NCBI GenBank assembly: GCA_039707655.1
Contig: CM077667.1
Span: 418,915,409-418,979,408, forward strand
Reading direction: 5' to 3'
Source of the DNA: Elymus sibiricus
Lineage: Eukaryota; Streptophyta; Magnoliopsida; Poales; Poaceae
Length of the DNA stretch: 64,000 bases
Shown here in pieces: positions 11,850-23,519 of the stretch. Every line of letters begins with the position of its first letter. Positions within the stretch are counted from its first letter, which is position 1. The notes under the pieces were generated by a model. That model saw nothing but the letters and a program-made list of their open reading frames with translations, did no database searches and was not told the DNA's origin. The position numbers were made by a program, and so were the translations under genes.

Positions 11850-12995
11850 GGTACCTCAGATTGAGACCGAGCTCTCTTCCCAGCTTTGGGTGCCTTTACG
11901 GCAGATGTCGGCGTTTGCCAATCATCGGTGTAATGGAATTTGGCCGCCAGGGCCAACGCATGTTCCTCAGTGCGGAGGGAGCGCTCTGTGTTGCCATTTA
12001 CAGTAATGACCCCCTAGGGCCAGGCATCTTGAGCTTGAGGTATGCGTAGTGCGGGACGGCGTTAAAGCGAGCGAACGCTGTACGGCCGAGCAGGGCGTGG
12101 TAGCCACTGCGGAAAGGTACGATGTCGAAGATCAAGTCCTCGCTTTGGAAGTTATCGGGCGAGCCGAACACGACCTCCAGGCTACGGAGCCTGTGCACCG
12201 GGCTTCAACGCCTGGGATCACTCCTTTGAAGGTAGTGTTGTTGGGCTTGATCCTTGACGGATCTATGCCCATCTTTTTCACCGTATCTGAGTAAATCAGA
12301 TTGAAGTTACTTCCACCGTCCATTTGGACTTTAGTGAGGTGGTACCCATCTATTATCGGGTCTAGGACGAGTGCGGCCGAACCCCCGTGACGGATACTGG
12401 TCGGATGGTCGCGCCGATCGAAAGTGATCGGATATGCCGACCATGGGTTATACTTTGGGGCTACAGGCTCTATGGCGTAGACATCTCGAAGGGCGCGCTT
12501 CCTCTCCTTTTTGGGTATATGAGTGGCGTAGATCATGTTTACTGTTTTTACCTCTGGAGGGAATTTCTTTTGACCGCCACCGATCGGACCACGAGGCTCA
12601 TCCTCATCCTCGCTGTGTGGGCTCTTGCCTTGGACCTCAGTTGCGAGTTTGCCGGCCTGTTTGAAGACCCAACAGTTACGGTTGGTGTGATTGGCGGACT
12701 TCTCCTGAGTGCCATGGATCTGGCACGGCCTCTCCAGAATCTTGTCCAGCGGGGTGGGTCCATCGTGTTTGCCTTTAGGGGGCTTCTTCCGCTGCCCAGA
12801 GCGGGAGTTGCGGAAGCCAGCGTTGACAGCCGTGTCGTCGGCATCACTATTATTGTGCCGACGCTTGTTCTTGTTGCGCTTGGGTTTCCCATTGCCATCC
12901 CGAACTTCAGAGGTTCCGGGGTCTTCGGGGTTATGGCTACGTCTAGCTACCTCGCCCGCGCAAAAGCGGGTCATGAGTGACGTGAGGGCGGACAT
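11850..12995 (-). pseudogene. Tat-2 gag C-terminus and retropepsin
   Basis: Minus-strand frame 12995-12132 begins MSALTSLMTRF. It holds a basic linker, a zinc-knuckle-like Cys/His stretch (CQIHGTQEKSANHTNRNCW) and the retropepsin catalytic segment VQMDGGSNFNLIYSDTVKKM (DGGS rather than the commoner DTGA or DSGA). Near 12140 a frameshift moves the reading to 12198-11998, which carries the protease end: GYHALLGRTAFARFNAV, then HYAYLKLKMPGP. No RT follows. The protease C-terminal wording is the counterpart of the scrap kept in Tat-1. Confidence 0.75.
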
Positions 12996-13300
12996 TGTCC
13001 TTGGTTTGTCCTGGCCGAGCTGTCGAGCCAGCCATTCATCCCGAATATTATGCCTGAAGGAGGCTATAGCTTCGGCGTCTGGGCAGTCTACGATCGGATT
13101 TTTCTTGGTCAGGAAGCGATTCCAGAATAGCTGTGCGGACTCTCATGGCTTCTGAACGACGTTGCTTAGATCGGAGGAGTCCGACGGTCGAACATAAGTG
13201 CCCTGGAAGTTAGATCGGAATGCCTCTTCTAGGTCCTCCCAACACCCAATAGAATTTTCGGGGAGGCTATTTAGCCAGTGCCGAGCTGGCCCCTTGAGCT

Positions 13301-15014
13301 TCAGGGGAGGTATTTGATGGCGTGGAGATCATCTCCTTGTGCCATGTGGATGTGGAGGAAGAAATCCTCAATCCATACGGTTGGGTTAGTTGTCCCATCG
13401 TATTGCTCTATGTTTACGGGCTTAAACCCTTCCGGGAACTGATGCCGCATTACCTCATCTATGAAGCACAGTGGGTGTGCAACCCCTCTAACCCAAGCAA
13501 TGTTGCGCCGATGATCGGCGTCTGCCCTAGTTCGGTGTTGTTCCCGATCTTCATTGTCGCGGTCGAACCGAGGCCGGTACCCGTCCCGTCTATCGGGTGA
13601 GTATCCTCTGGATCCGTAAATGGATCGCGTGCGGCCTGCTCTATAGTCCAGGTCGCGTCGCAGGTCGAACCTGTCATCGGGCTCTAATGGCTCCTTTCCC
13701 CGTCTACGGGGTATCGTCGGCCTGTAGCCAGTATCATCAGCCATCCTGTCTCGTCCTTGAGGGGGGCGGTCTGGCTTGTCGTACGGTGTGTGCTTGGGGG
13801 ACGGCATATCAGTAAGCTCGTCGTCGAATTGTGGGAGCAACCGTCTGCGAGGATAGCTCTTAGGCTGGTCCGATAGACCGGTGCCGTATCCTTCCTCGGC
13901 TGAGAGGACTCTCGTCCATCGGTCGTTGAGGTCGTCTTGTTCGGCTCTGAGCTGCCGCTCTTTTGCTTTCAGGCTGCGAGCTGTGGATATGAGCTGTTGC
14001 CTGAACAATTCCTGATCTTCGGGATTGTCGGGAATAGCGAAGTCATCGGCATCCGCATTATCCTCCCCCTCGATAGAGCGGAGGTAGTCGTCGTCCGCGG
14101 GATCATCTGGATCATTGGGGTTGTGACGGTCTTCGGGTCTCTCCTGACCCTCTAACGGGTGTTCGGGGATTTCGGGGCCGCTGATGTCTTCCGGGGTATC
14201 TCCGTCCCTGGTGCCATCTGTAGACTTTCGCCCCTTTTTCCCTTTTGACCGTTTATGCGGCTTTCGGCGTCTTGATGGCGCCTCGTCCGACTTATCACCG
14301 TTGTTCTTCGGAGTGTCCACCATGTAGACGTCGTATGTAGAGGTGGCAGTCCACTGCCCGGTCTTAGCAGGGGTGAGGGCGTTATCCTCCTCATCCATAT
14401 ACTCTGCTTCCTCGGAGGCATAGTCAAGCATGTCGGTTAAATCCTCAACAGTGGCTATGAAGTGGGTGGTGGGTGGGACGAAAAATTTGTCCTGACCCGT
14501 CTGAAATCCGGTCTGAGAACAGATCGGAGTTGGATCGTCGGTGATTTTCATCGACGAGATCCGATCCAGAGCCTCATTGAGTGTCGAGAGCTCGGTGGGG
14601 TCGGCCTGCACCGGGCTTCCGGAGTGAACCTCCGATGCGTCCGTGTAGGGGGGGGTGTTCGGCAAGAACTGGTGTCCGGACATCGGGCGCTATGACCTGA
14701 TCCGGACTGAACGTCAGGCCCTCGCCGGGGTAGATCCCAGGGGAGGGGCCGAGTAGTGGGTCTGGGGTTAAAGCCTCAGAGCCTTCGGGCATGGCGGGCG
14801 AGACCGTGAGCCCGGACAGTGATAGATCACCTCAAGAGTCTACGGAGAACTCTAAGTTCCCGAATCTGACCTCTTGATCAGGGGCGAAGCTTCCGACGCG
14901 GCCTAGACTGCCGGTTGGGTCGGCATGCAGCACTATGCTGCCAAAAGCGAAGATCTGTCCGGGGACAAAAGTGCCCGTATTGCGGACCTCTTCGTTGATG
15001 ACTAGGTGAGCCAT
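13301..15014 (-). pseudogene. Tat-2 gag, broken
   Basis: Reading starts at 15014 (MAHLVINEEVRNTGTF) soon after the PBS-like site. It stops at 14832, resumes at 14792-14574 in another frame (MPEGSEALTPDPLL), and continues in the 460-residue frame 14683-13301. That long part is highly charged (many D, E, R) with KPVNIEQYDGTTNPTVWIED near its end, a retrotransposon gag motif. Another frameshift ends it before the nucleocapsid part at 12995. At least three lesions, so no intact gag. Confidence 0.72.
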
Positions 15015-15041
15015 CGATTCCTTCTGGCGATCACAGCGGAA

Positions 15042-15060
15042 CTCTCAATGAAAGCACCAA
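15042..15060 (-). other. Tat-2 primer-binding-like site
   Basis: Directly inside the minus-strand 5' LTR the sequence reads TTGGTGCTTTCATTGAGAG. This TGGTGC form at the LTR edge fixes the orientation of Tat-2 as minus. The tRNA was not identified. Confidence 0.6.
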
Positions 15061-15529
15061 TGTCGGTGTCAAAACCGGCGGATCTAGGGTAGGGGGTCCC
15101 GAACTGTGATGCTTGGATCGATGGTAACAGGAGACAAAGGGGACAAGGTTTTACCCAGGTTCGGGCCCTCCTATGGAGGTAATACCCTACGTCCTGCTTG
15201 ATTATATTGATTGTATGGGGATTACAGAGTTGATCTACCACGAGATCGAGTAACTAAACCCTAGATGAGTTCTCCTTTTCTACACCCTAAAACCCTCCGG
15301 CTTATATAGACGCCGAGGGTATCTAGGGTTACACATGGTCGGTTACACGTCGAAGGGATAAACATGCCTATTTACTACTTTAAACGTGAAGAACAAGCCA
15401 CGATTCTCGAAGTTTCCTTCTGAGAGGCGAGATCTTCAATCCTCCCAGTATTCGGCAAGTGGCTCATACAGTCCGGCCCACAAGACATAGGCCGGCCTCC
15501 CGAGGACCCCTTAATCCAGGACTCCCTCA
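15061..15529 (-). repeat. Tat-2 5' LTR
   Basis: A 469-bp partner of 6234-6702. The minus-strand TATA-like element is in CTTATATAGACG at about 15301-15311. Transcription from here would read gag at 15014 and below. Confidence 0.9.
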
Positions 15530-16287
15530 CCGCGCGTCGGGTGTTTTTTTCCTCGGGTTTGTCGCATGAGAAGATTGGGCACGACGTCTGTGCTCGGGTC
15601 CGTCCCTGCAGCGTCGATAAACCCAACGGCCAAGCTCTGTCTGGCGGCCTGGCTCCGCACACGTCACCTCTTGGGGTCGTTGGTGTTTGGCCTTCTCATG
15701 CGATGGCCTCTGGAGATTCATTCGGCGCAGGTTACCCGCACCCCACAGGTCTTACGAGTGCGCCTCGCGCTACAAAATTCAGGCGCAACCCGCCTTTGAG
15801 GTAGGGCCTCATGAGTCCCGCGATGGCTCACGAGTGCCCAGATACACCTCCCAGTTCAGCCGTGGAAGCCACGAGTGCGAACTTATTGGGCTGTACATGC
15901 CCGGAGACTCTAACACAGAGCTCCATTCCCATGCACAAGTGGAATCCCCATGCTCCGCGCTGGCGGACGACACTATCGCTCAGCGGCTATGCCCACGCCC
16001 AGTGGAAGCCCCATGCTCCGCGCTGGGGGATAAACAACTGAGGGCGCCCTAGCGGTTGCACCAACCTCAGGATGGCCTCCCGGCTCTTCGCACAGCCCCG
16101 TCACGCAACTTTCCCCTGGGATGCACGCGCGAGGGGGCTGGCCGGGGGCTATGCTCAGGAAAGGCCTAGCGTGAGCCGCCTCACCAGGTTCTGGCAACTG
16201 GTCTTCTCGCGTCCCTCCCAGATAAAAGCTGGCGAGGAAAGGTACGAATTCACCTCACGGGCGCCGCTCCCATGTCAAGGGGGACCC
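15530..16287 (+). other. Tat-1 internal spacer after Tat-2
   Basis: GC-rich sequence with no recognised protein. It contains the diverged repeat partner (15580-15705) of 6029-6153. It also has two near-identical short units around GTGGAATCCCCATGCTCCGCGC and GTGGAAGCCCCATGCTCCGCGC (15940-16024). It ends abruptly at the Athila fragment at 16288. Confidence 0.5.
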
Positions 16288-16446
16288 CTACGCATCCCAC
16301 CTCTCTTCATCAACAATTATCGGTTAGCCTATGTTGAGCCTAAATTTTTATTCGTTCACATGATGTGTGCTATCCTTGGAATTGCATTTTTTTTTGTTTG
16401 TTGTTTCAATAAAATCTTTGGATCTGAAATTTTGAATAAGAGAGAG
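16288..16446 (+). repeat. Direct repeat copy 1 bounding Athila-2
   Basis: Begins CTACGCATCCCACCTCTC and ends at AATAAGAGAGAG. It matches 19670-19828 at roughly 95 percent by eye. It is internal Athila-type sequence, not an LTR. Confidence 0.85.
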
Positions 16447-17885
16447 TCCTCACATGGCTATTTAAACTAATTGACTACGCATTGATCTTCACTTATATCT
16501 TTCGGGAGTAGTTTGTTATTCAATCTCGTGCTTCAATTATATCATATGAGTAAATGGTTGAATGAATTGAATATCATAAATCTGAAATTAAATATGCTTC
16601 ATATACTTATCCCATGGGGAGTAATGACTTCACACATAATAAGTATAGGTGGTAAAATTTATTGAAAGTTAGCAAACACCGCATTGGTCACTTGAACAAT
16701 TCATGAAAAAATATTGAAGGAAGAGAGATTCCACATATAAATATACTATCTTGGACATCTTTTATGATTGTGAGCTCATTAATTATTTTCAAACTTGAGC
16801 AAATTAGTTGAAATTGGACAAGGAAGACAACGTAATGAGTTATGTTTGGGTATATTTGTATAGAAGTTATATTGTTATGGATCCCCCAACATGTGGTGCT
16901 TGCTTCCACCTCATACTAGCCAAAACTTCCGCACCAGGTAGAAATACTACTTGTGCATCCAAACACCCTTAAACCAGTTTTGCAATGAGAGTCCACTATA
17001 CCTACCTATGGATTGAGTAAGATCCTTCAAGTAAGTTGTCATCGGTGCAAAAAGCAATAAAAATTGCTCCTAAAAATGTATGATCTTTTATTGTGAGGGA
17101 AAATAAGCGTTGTACGAACTTGTGATGGTAAAGAAATAAAAGCGACGGACTACATAATAAAGGTCGCTATCACAAACGGCAATACAATGTGACGTTCCTT
17201 TGCATTAAGGGTTTGCACATCCAAAAACAAAAAGCGCATGACAACCTCTGCTTCCCTCTGCGAAGGGCCTATATTTTACTTTCTAGTACTTACCTTTATG
17301 CAAGAGTCATGGTGATCTTCACCACTTCCTATATTTCGCCTTTTTCTCTTGGCAAGCGTCATGTGTTGGGGAATGATCTAGACATATATATCCTCACAAA
17401 TATATTTGATCATGAATTATTATTGTTGACAATTATCTATATGATAAATAAGTTGGGAGGCGAAACATTAAGCCCCTATCTTTCTCTGTGTTCGATGGAT
17501 GCTATTTGTTCTAAAAATATGCTTTGAGTGTCTATAATCATGGAAGACTATATGATAGTTGAGTATGTGGGATTTGCTAAATCAAAGCTCTTACATAGAC
17601 CCTTCCTGGAAATAAGATGAATTGCAATTGTTCAATGACTAGGAATATGGTTTGTTAGTTTTCAAGAAACTTTCTAGTCTATACTTTAACATGTGAACAG
17701 CTTGTTACTTGATCATGAGAAGTTTTATGAGATGAGCTACTGTTTATGGTTTATATTGATGCTAGAAAAAATGATTGGAATTATCATTGATCAAACTTGT
17801 GCACTTGCTAGCATTCACACTTCATAACTTATTTCTTTTATCATTTACCTACTCGAGGACGAGCATGAATTAAGCTTGGGGATGC

Positions 17886-19388
17886 TGATACGTCTCCAAC
17901 GTATCTATAATTTATGAAGTATTCATGCCATGTTTACAATAATTTTATAAGATTTTGGTATGATTTGATTAGAACTAACCCGGACTGACGCTGTTTTTAG
18001 CAGAGCTACCGTGGTGGTGTTTTTGTGCAGAAATAAAAGTTCTCGGAATGGGCTGAAAATTTACGGAGAATATTTTTGGAAAATATAAAAAATACCGGAG
18101 CAAAAAGATAACGGAGAGGAGTCCCGAGGAAGCCACAAGCCTAGGGGCGCGCCCCCCTGGCTTGTGGGTCCCTCGGGAGCCTCCCTGACTTGATTTCGAT
18201 GCCAAGCACTCCTATAAATCCAGAAAACTCCAGAAAGAAACCTAGATCGGAAGTTCCGCCGCCGCAAGTCTCTGTAGCCACGAAAGATCAATCTTGGCCC
18301 TCTACGCCACCCTGCCGGAGGGGGTCACCATCACCGGAGACCATGGAGGAGGAAGACGGAGGGGCCATCATCGCCATGGAGGCCAAGGACTAGAGGGAGA
18401 ACCTCTCCCCACCCAGGGGGGAGGCCATGGAGGAGGAAGCACAAGGGGGAGACCCTCTCCCCCTCTCTCTCGGTGGCACCGGAGTGCCATCGGGGGAACC
18501 ATCGCCGTAGTGATCGTCTTCATCAACATCACCTTCTTCATCAGCATCCTCATCTCCTTTCAGCGGTCCACTCTTCCGCACCCCGCTGTAATCCCCTACT
18601 TGAACATGGTGCTTTATGCCACATATTATGATCCAATGATGTGTTGCCATCCTATGATGTTTTGAGTAGATTTCTTTTGTCTTATGGGTTGATTGATGAT
18701 CTAGATTGGTTTGAGTTGTATGTTTATTTTGGTGCTGTCCTATGGTGCCTTCCGTGCCGCGCACACGAGAAGGATTCCCGCTGTAGGGTGTTGCAATACG
18801 TTCATGATTTGCTTATAGTGGGTGGCTTGAGTGACAGAAGCATAAACCCGAGTAGGTGGGTTGTTGCGTATGGGATAAAGGGGACTTGATGCTTTAATGC
18901 TATGGTTGGGTTTTACCTTAATGATCTTTAGTAGTTGCGGATGCTTGCTATAGTTCCAATCATAAGTGCATATGATCCAAGTAGAGAAAGTATGTTAGCT
19001 TATGCCTCTCCCTCATATAAAATTGCAATAATGATTACCGATCTTGTTAACAATTGCCTAGGACAATTCCGCACACCGACCCATCATTATTCCACACTCG
19101 CTGTTTTAATATATTGTAATATATTCTAACTTTATGATAACAGCACCTATTTTTATATTTTAGTTCTCCGATATCATGCAAAGCTATCCTCTTCAAACCC
19201 ACAACGTAGTTTTATTTCTCGTTTCTAGTTGGAAGCAAACGTTCGGCGTACGTAGAGTCGTATCAGTGGCAGATAGGACTTGAGAGAATATTGATCTACC
19301 TTTAGCTCCTTGTGGGTTCGACACTCCATACTTATCACTTCCACCTTTGGAAATTGCTACGATGATTCCTTGCACTTGGGGATTATCA
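17886..19388 (+). repeat. Athila-2 LTR
   Basis: Starts TGATACGTCTCCAACG after AAGCTTGGGGATGC and ends GGGGATTATCA; 1503 bp. The first 450 bp or so match the LTR at 41417-43060 (opposite strand), but the 3' part is entirely different. The 3' part instead matches the fragment at 1254-1795. A hairpin-forming GGGGCGCGCC block lies near 18135-18172, followed by TATAAAT near 18212. Several ORFs of 60-124 residues here are not supported as genes. Confidence 0.85.
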
Positions 19389-19669
19389 TGCAAGATAGAT
19401 ATAAATTGTGGAGATGATAGTAAAAAAGTAGATGATGTTTGAAATTATTATGCAACTTGTCTTGGCCGTACATAAAGAGTTGATTTACTATTATGTGTAC
19501 TAACCTATCTCACGAGTTCTTTTCGAGTTTTGTGTGGATGAAGTTTTTGAGAATAGGTGAAACCATGATATGAGAGGATTGAACGAGATACAAAAGCTAA
19601 AGCTTGGGGATGCCCAAGGCACCCCAAGTAAATATTTCAAGAAGTCTCAAGCATCTAAGCTTGGGGATG

Positions 19670-19828
19670 CTACGCATCCCACCTCTCTTCATCAACAATT
19701 ATCGGTTAGCCTATGTTGAGCCTAAATTTTTATTTGTTCACATGATGTGTGCTATCCTTGGAATGCCATTTTATTTTGTTTGTTGTTTCAATAAAATGTT
19801 TGGATCTGAAATTTTGAATAAGAGAGAG
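19670..19828 (+). repeat. Direct repeat copy 2 bounding Athila-2
   Basis: The counterpart of 16288-16446, 3382 bp apart. In this copy it is preceded by AAGCTTGGGGATG, which is the natural internal context. Copy 1 is preceded by Tat-1 spacer sequence. Confidence 0.85.
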
Positions 19829-19829
19829 A

Positions 19830-22309
19830 CCTCTAGCTGGGTTGATGTCTCGGAGACGCGCCGGGCGTGGGACGTCTGGGCCTCTTCCACCTCCTCCTTC
19901 AGCTTGGCCAGGTGCTCGCTTTCCTTGGCCCGGCCGTCAGCCACACGGGACAGCGCGGAGTTGCGATCTGCGAGCTCCGCCTCGCGGGCCTTGAGGACTT
20001 CCTCCTGCTCACGGAGACGTTGCGCGAGCGCAACTTGCTCCTCCTGAAAGGCCTTCAGGTTGGCCTCCGCCTCACCGTAGCGCTTCCTGGCAGACTCCTC
20101 CTTGGCCAGTGCCGCGTCTCGGGCTGCCTTGGCCTCGGGGGCCTCGCGATGGCAGCCTCGACCCGACTCCAGGCCGTTTGGGTGGCCGCCTCGGCCTGGG
20201 ACCGCCCAGAAACGAGCCCCAGGCGCTCCTTCGCGAGGCGCCTCTCGGCATCTTGGAGGTCAGCCCGGAGCCTACCAAGCATGGTGTAAGCCTCATCCAA
20301 GGCACCAGACCTGATCAGAGGACCGCAGCGCGCGAGAACCGGACCAGGAGGCGGCACCGGCGCATTGGCGGGCGCCGTGACCAAGGGTCCGGCAGCATGG
20401 CTAACTTGGGGAGCCGAGGGCTCCAGCTTCTCCTCCGTCACGGCAAGCGCGGACGGCAACACAACTAGTTGGCCTGCGAGGGCTGGCTCCTCCCGAGGTT
20501 GCATCGCTCCGCCTTCAGGAGTGGATTCCACCAGGAGGGGGCAAGGAGCCACCCCCTCCATCAGCGTCGGGGCCGCCGCGGCCACGTTTGGAAGCGGCAC
20601 CTCGAGAGCCCCGCGTCCCCGGCGATCGGTCCTCCAGGCGGCGCGCAGGGCTGGCGCGGCCCGCGTCCATCACGACCCAAGGCCGATGGCGCCCCCAGGG
20701 CAGGGGGCTCCTTTGGCTCAATGCTCGCCTTCTTCCTCTTCGGCACGACCTCGACCCTGGCCAGCGGAAGGGGGAGAGCTGTGAGCACACGGACAATTCA
20801 TGGTCAAACAAGGGACAAGGAAGGTGACTTACTCCTCGCACGCAACCCACTTCCTCTTCTTCTCCACCTCGGCGCCGGTCGGGACACCCCCGCTTCCTTT
20901 CGGCGCGGCCCTGGCCACGCCCAGTGGGCAAGAAGGATGCTCCTCGCCGATCCCCGGTGTGGCGCTGCCGCCCGGAGAAGTGTGGAGGACGCCCTGAGGA
21001 GCCGTGGCCGACGAAGCTACGTCCGCCCCAGCCGCGGCGCGGGCTGAGACGAGGCCAACGCCTCGACCTCCTTGTTGGGGCGCGGGTCCTCAGGAGCGGG
21101 CGCGGCCACGCTCTTCTTCGGGGTCGTCCGGCCGGATGTCCAAGCGGTTTGAGGAGAAGGCCCCGACCCCCTGGGCACCCCGGCGAAGCGCTGGGAGCCA
21201 GCGGCCGGGGGCTCGTCGTTATCGTCATCGTCATCATCAAGGCTATGAAGAAGCACACTCTGTGACGGAGGGGACGCCTCCTCCCTGTCATCCACAGTCT
21301 CCTCTGAATCCTCCCTGCCACTGGTGTCGCCGCAGGACACCGGCACCGGGGGATTGGGGTGCTTAGCGGGCGTGAGCCCCAGGTCGTCAAAATCGGACAT
21401 GGCGGCGGCTAGCGCCCTGCCGTCGTCACGACAGTACAGCGGGGCATAGGCCTCAGGAAGATCCCCGGGATCGTTGAAGAGCAAGGTGTTTAGGGCCTTG
21501 TCCCGCTCCTCGCCTGTCAGGCTGGCGGATCCGAGCCTGATGGCATCTCTGATGCCCTCGTACTCCCACATGGGCTTAGAGTGCTGCTGGAGCGGCGCCA
21601 GGCGCTGCGTCACGAACTCCTTCAGTATCATCGCCCCGGTCAGCTTCCTGGCGTCCATATCCGAGGAGATCTGCTTCAGAACGGGCGCCGCCCGGGGGTC
21701 GGTGAGCTTCGCGGAGGCCCACCCAAGAATCTTCTCGGGCAGCCTCGTCGGGAGCTCCAGATGCGCATCGACCCCCTGGACATCCAAGAAGACCCAGCGG
21801 TGCCTGTAGCCTTCCACCTTCTTCCCGGCCTTCAGGAGCACATTGCCACTCTGGACCGCGACGAAGGAGGCGCACCCCGACCGCTGTGCGCTATCATGGA
21901 GCCTCATGCTAAAGTAGTGGCGGAAGAGGGCCACTGAAGGCTTCATGCCTACGAAGGCCTCGCAGTAGAAAGCGAAGATCGACAGGAGCAGGATTGAGTT
22001 GGGCTGAAGGTGGAGAGCTTGGATCCCGTAGTGCGCAAGGATGGCGGAGAAGAACCCCAAGAAGGGCGGGACGAGCCCGCAGAAGACGTTGTGGAGGAAG
22101 AAGGGGTAGGCCGTCTTCGCTAGGGTGAGCCGCTCGGCTGAGCCGCACCAGATCAAGGTCCTCCCCCATTCATTGGAGTCCCCCGCAGTCAATGGAAGCG
22201 CGGAGGCGAGATCCCCCTCCTTGGCGATGGAGGATGTCGTGAGCGCCGGAGAGGGAGAAGAGGGGGACGAAGCTACAGCCTCGGGCTTCGTCTTCCCGGC
22301 AGGCGCCAT
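19830..22309 (-). pseudogene. Antisense gene of Tat-1, Transposase_28-like, truncated
   Basis: Likely start ATG at 22309 (MAPAGKTKPEAVASS), minus strand, opposite to Tat-1's own pol. The conserved domain includes FFLHNVFCGLVPPF, then LQPNSILLLSIFAFYCEAF, then KPSVALFRHY. Then come DLGLTPAKHPNPPVPVS and an acidic SLDDDDDDNDEPP run. A frameshift lies near 21055. A short candidate intron at about 20779-20832 is unverified. Beyond it is a proline/alanine-rich part, then a coiled coil (TMLGRLRADLQDAERRLAKE, continuing in another frame to 19830). The Athila-2 fragment cuts the C-terminus off. Product unknown. Confidence 0.72.
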
Positions 22310-22629
22310 CCAAAGGATCCTGGAGGCAGAAGAGCAAGAAGAGGGGCGATGCTGCGCCAAGATCTGGAGGAGTTTCTCGCGGAGGAAAGGCGATCTGAGC
22401 AGGAGAGCAAGGCGCAGGGGAGAAGAGCAATGATGGCTCTGCAGAGAGCGCCAGGCTTTTGTCAGCCTGGACAGTTGCCGAGGCGATTGAGGGGAGAGGT
22501 GTCCGTTCCCCGTCGCGCGCCACACGTCGAGCCTGGCCCACTGGCGATTTGTTGCCCATGGCGCTTCACCCTGTGCCCCTTGCCTTCATCTCGAAACCAA
22601 GGTTGGCACGCCTTGGGCACGGGTGCTAC

Positions 22630-23514
22630 TGTCGGCATTCTGGGATCGGGGGTACCCAGACCTGCCTGCCTGTGGCCCAGCGCGTGGCCCACCATGACGG
22701 CTCGGTACGGCCCAGCAACAAGCCCCCCAAGCTAAGGCCATCGCGGGATCCCCCGCCTCACGAGGAGAGAAACACCAAGGCCTCCGGAGAAGTGGCATCC
22801 CCCAGGCTGCCTCCCGAGGAGCGGAGATTCCTATGCAAGTACCTGGCCTCACAAGGCCGGGGTGACATGGGTTCTGACAGTGGAGCTAGGCGGCGCCAGC
22901 AGGCGCAGAAGGAGGACAGTTTCCTCTTTCGTGATAGGGGAGCAAGGACGTACGCGGGCTCCCGAGGAATCCCCCAAAGGTTTCCTTCCTAGTGCAAGAT
23001 TACCAAGACCACGAGCTCGGCGAGACGGATGTCATCGCCGAGCCCACCGCTGCGTCACACCAGGAAGCTTTGCAGGCGAAGACCACCTTTAGTCAGGATA
23101 GGATGTACTTCTTGTCCCCTTTCAAATTTGGTCGTTGTGGGATCCCTTCCCGCCTGTGCGATAAGGGAAGAGGACCGTGGCCCCTATAACGAGGGACGAG
23201 CTCCCACCTTGGAAGAGAGGTTGGACACACCAGTTCATCACCGCCAAGAGACCTCGCGAGGCCACCCAACCACTGTACTAGTTCATCCTCAGCCTCCTCG
23301 TGAGGCCAATCTAGCACGAAGCAGGAGTAGGGTTTTACACCGCAAGGTGGCCCGAACCTGGGTAAATCTCCGTGTCCATCTTCTTCCTCGCTCATACTTG
23401 CTCGACGCAGCTAAGCCGTAGGGTGACGGGCTTGGGACTTAGGTCCGGTTAAGATCTTTGCACACGCCCCAGTGTTCGAACCTTGTTGGGTTTTGCGGAA
23501 CCCCGATTCCAACA
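22630..23514 (+). repeat. Tat-1 3' LTR
   Basis: TGTCGGCATTCTGGG to GATTCCAACA, 885 bp, partner of 2338-4630. No clear purine tract precedes it (the flank reads GGGCACGGGTGCTAC). It is visibly more diverged from its partner than the Tat-2 LTRs are, consistent with Tat-1 being the older host. Confidence 0.9.
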
Positions 23515-23519
23515 ATATT

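Larger units (their letters stand above)
6234..15529 (-). mobile_element. Tat-2: Tat-lineage gypsy element with antisense gene
   Basis: Two 469-bp LTRs (6234-6702, 15061-15529) are flanked by a perfect CCGCG duplication (6229-6233, 15530-15534). On the minus strand the order is: 5' LTR at 15529-15061, PBS-like site, gag, zinc-knuckle/protease, then a deletion of RT, RNase H and integrase, then an antisense multi-exon gene, a polypurine-like GGGGGCTAC, and the 3' LTR at 6702-6234. By eye the LTRs differ at about six of 469 sites, making this one of the younger insertions. It is non-autonomous because pol is gone. Confidence 0.9.
16288..19828 (+). mobile_element. Athila-2: rearranged Athila fragment between 159-bp direct repeats
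   Basis: Order: direct repeat copy 1 (16288-16446), AT-rich 3' untranslated region of an Athila-type element, polypurine tract AAGCTTGGGGATGC, full-length LTR (17886-19388), about 280 bp of internal-type sequence containing two AAGCTTGGGGATGC motifs, and direct repeat copy 2 (19670-19828). The 3' UTR part matches the minus-strand fragment at 43061-44087. No gag or pol is present, and the order looks circularly permuted. The Tat-1 host sequences on the two sides (spacer versus antisense-gene exon) are not adjacent parts of one gene, so host DNA was probably lost too. Confidence 0.7.
2338..23514 (+). mobile_element. Tat-1: Tat-lineage gypsy element, deleted pol, antisense gene
   Basis: Two LTRs of about 886 bp (2338-4630 minus a nested solo LTR, and 22630-23514) start TGTCGG and end AACA or GACA. 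Flanking 5-mers are ACATT (2333-2337) and ATATT (23515-23519), a target duplication with one mismatch. The Athila-1 LTR continues seamlessly after removal. The internal region has a PBS-like site, protease and RT scraps on plus, and a Transposase_28-like gene on minus. Tat-2 (6234-15529) and a rearranged Athila piece (16288-19828) are inserted inside. Confidence 0.85.

Noticed and set aside
12387..12980. 197-residue plus-strand ORF
   Set aside because: Shadow of the Tat-2 gag/protease frame on the minus strand, which carries real motifs (DGGS, Cys/His knuckle).
18190..18665. ORFs suggesting a small gene in the Athila-2 LTR
   Set aside because: GC-rich LTR leader in all frames; no conserved frame in the related LTR fragment at 1254-1795.
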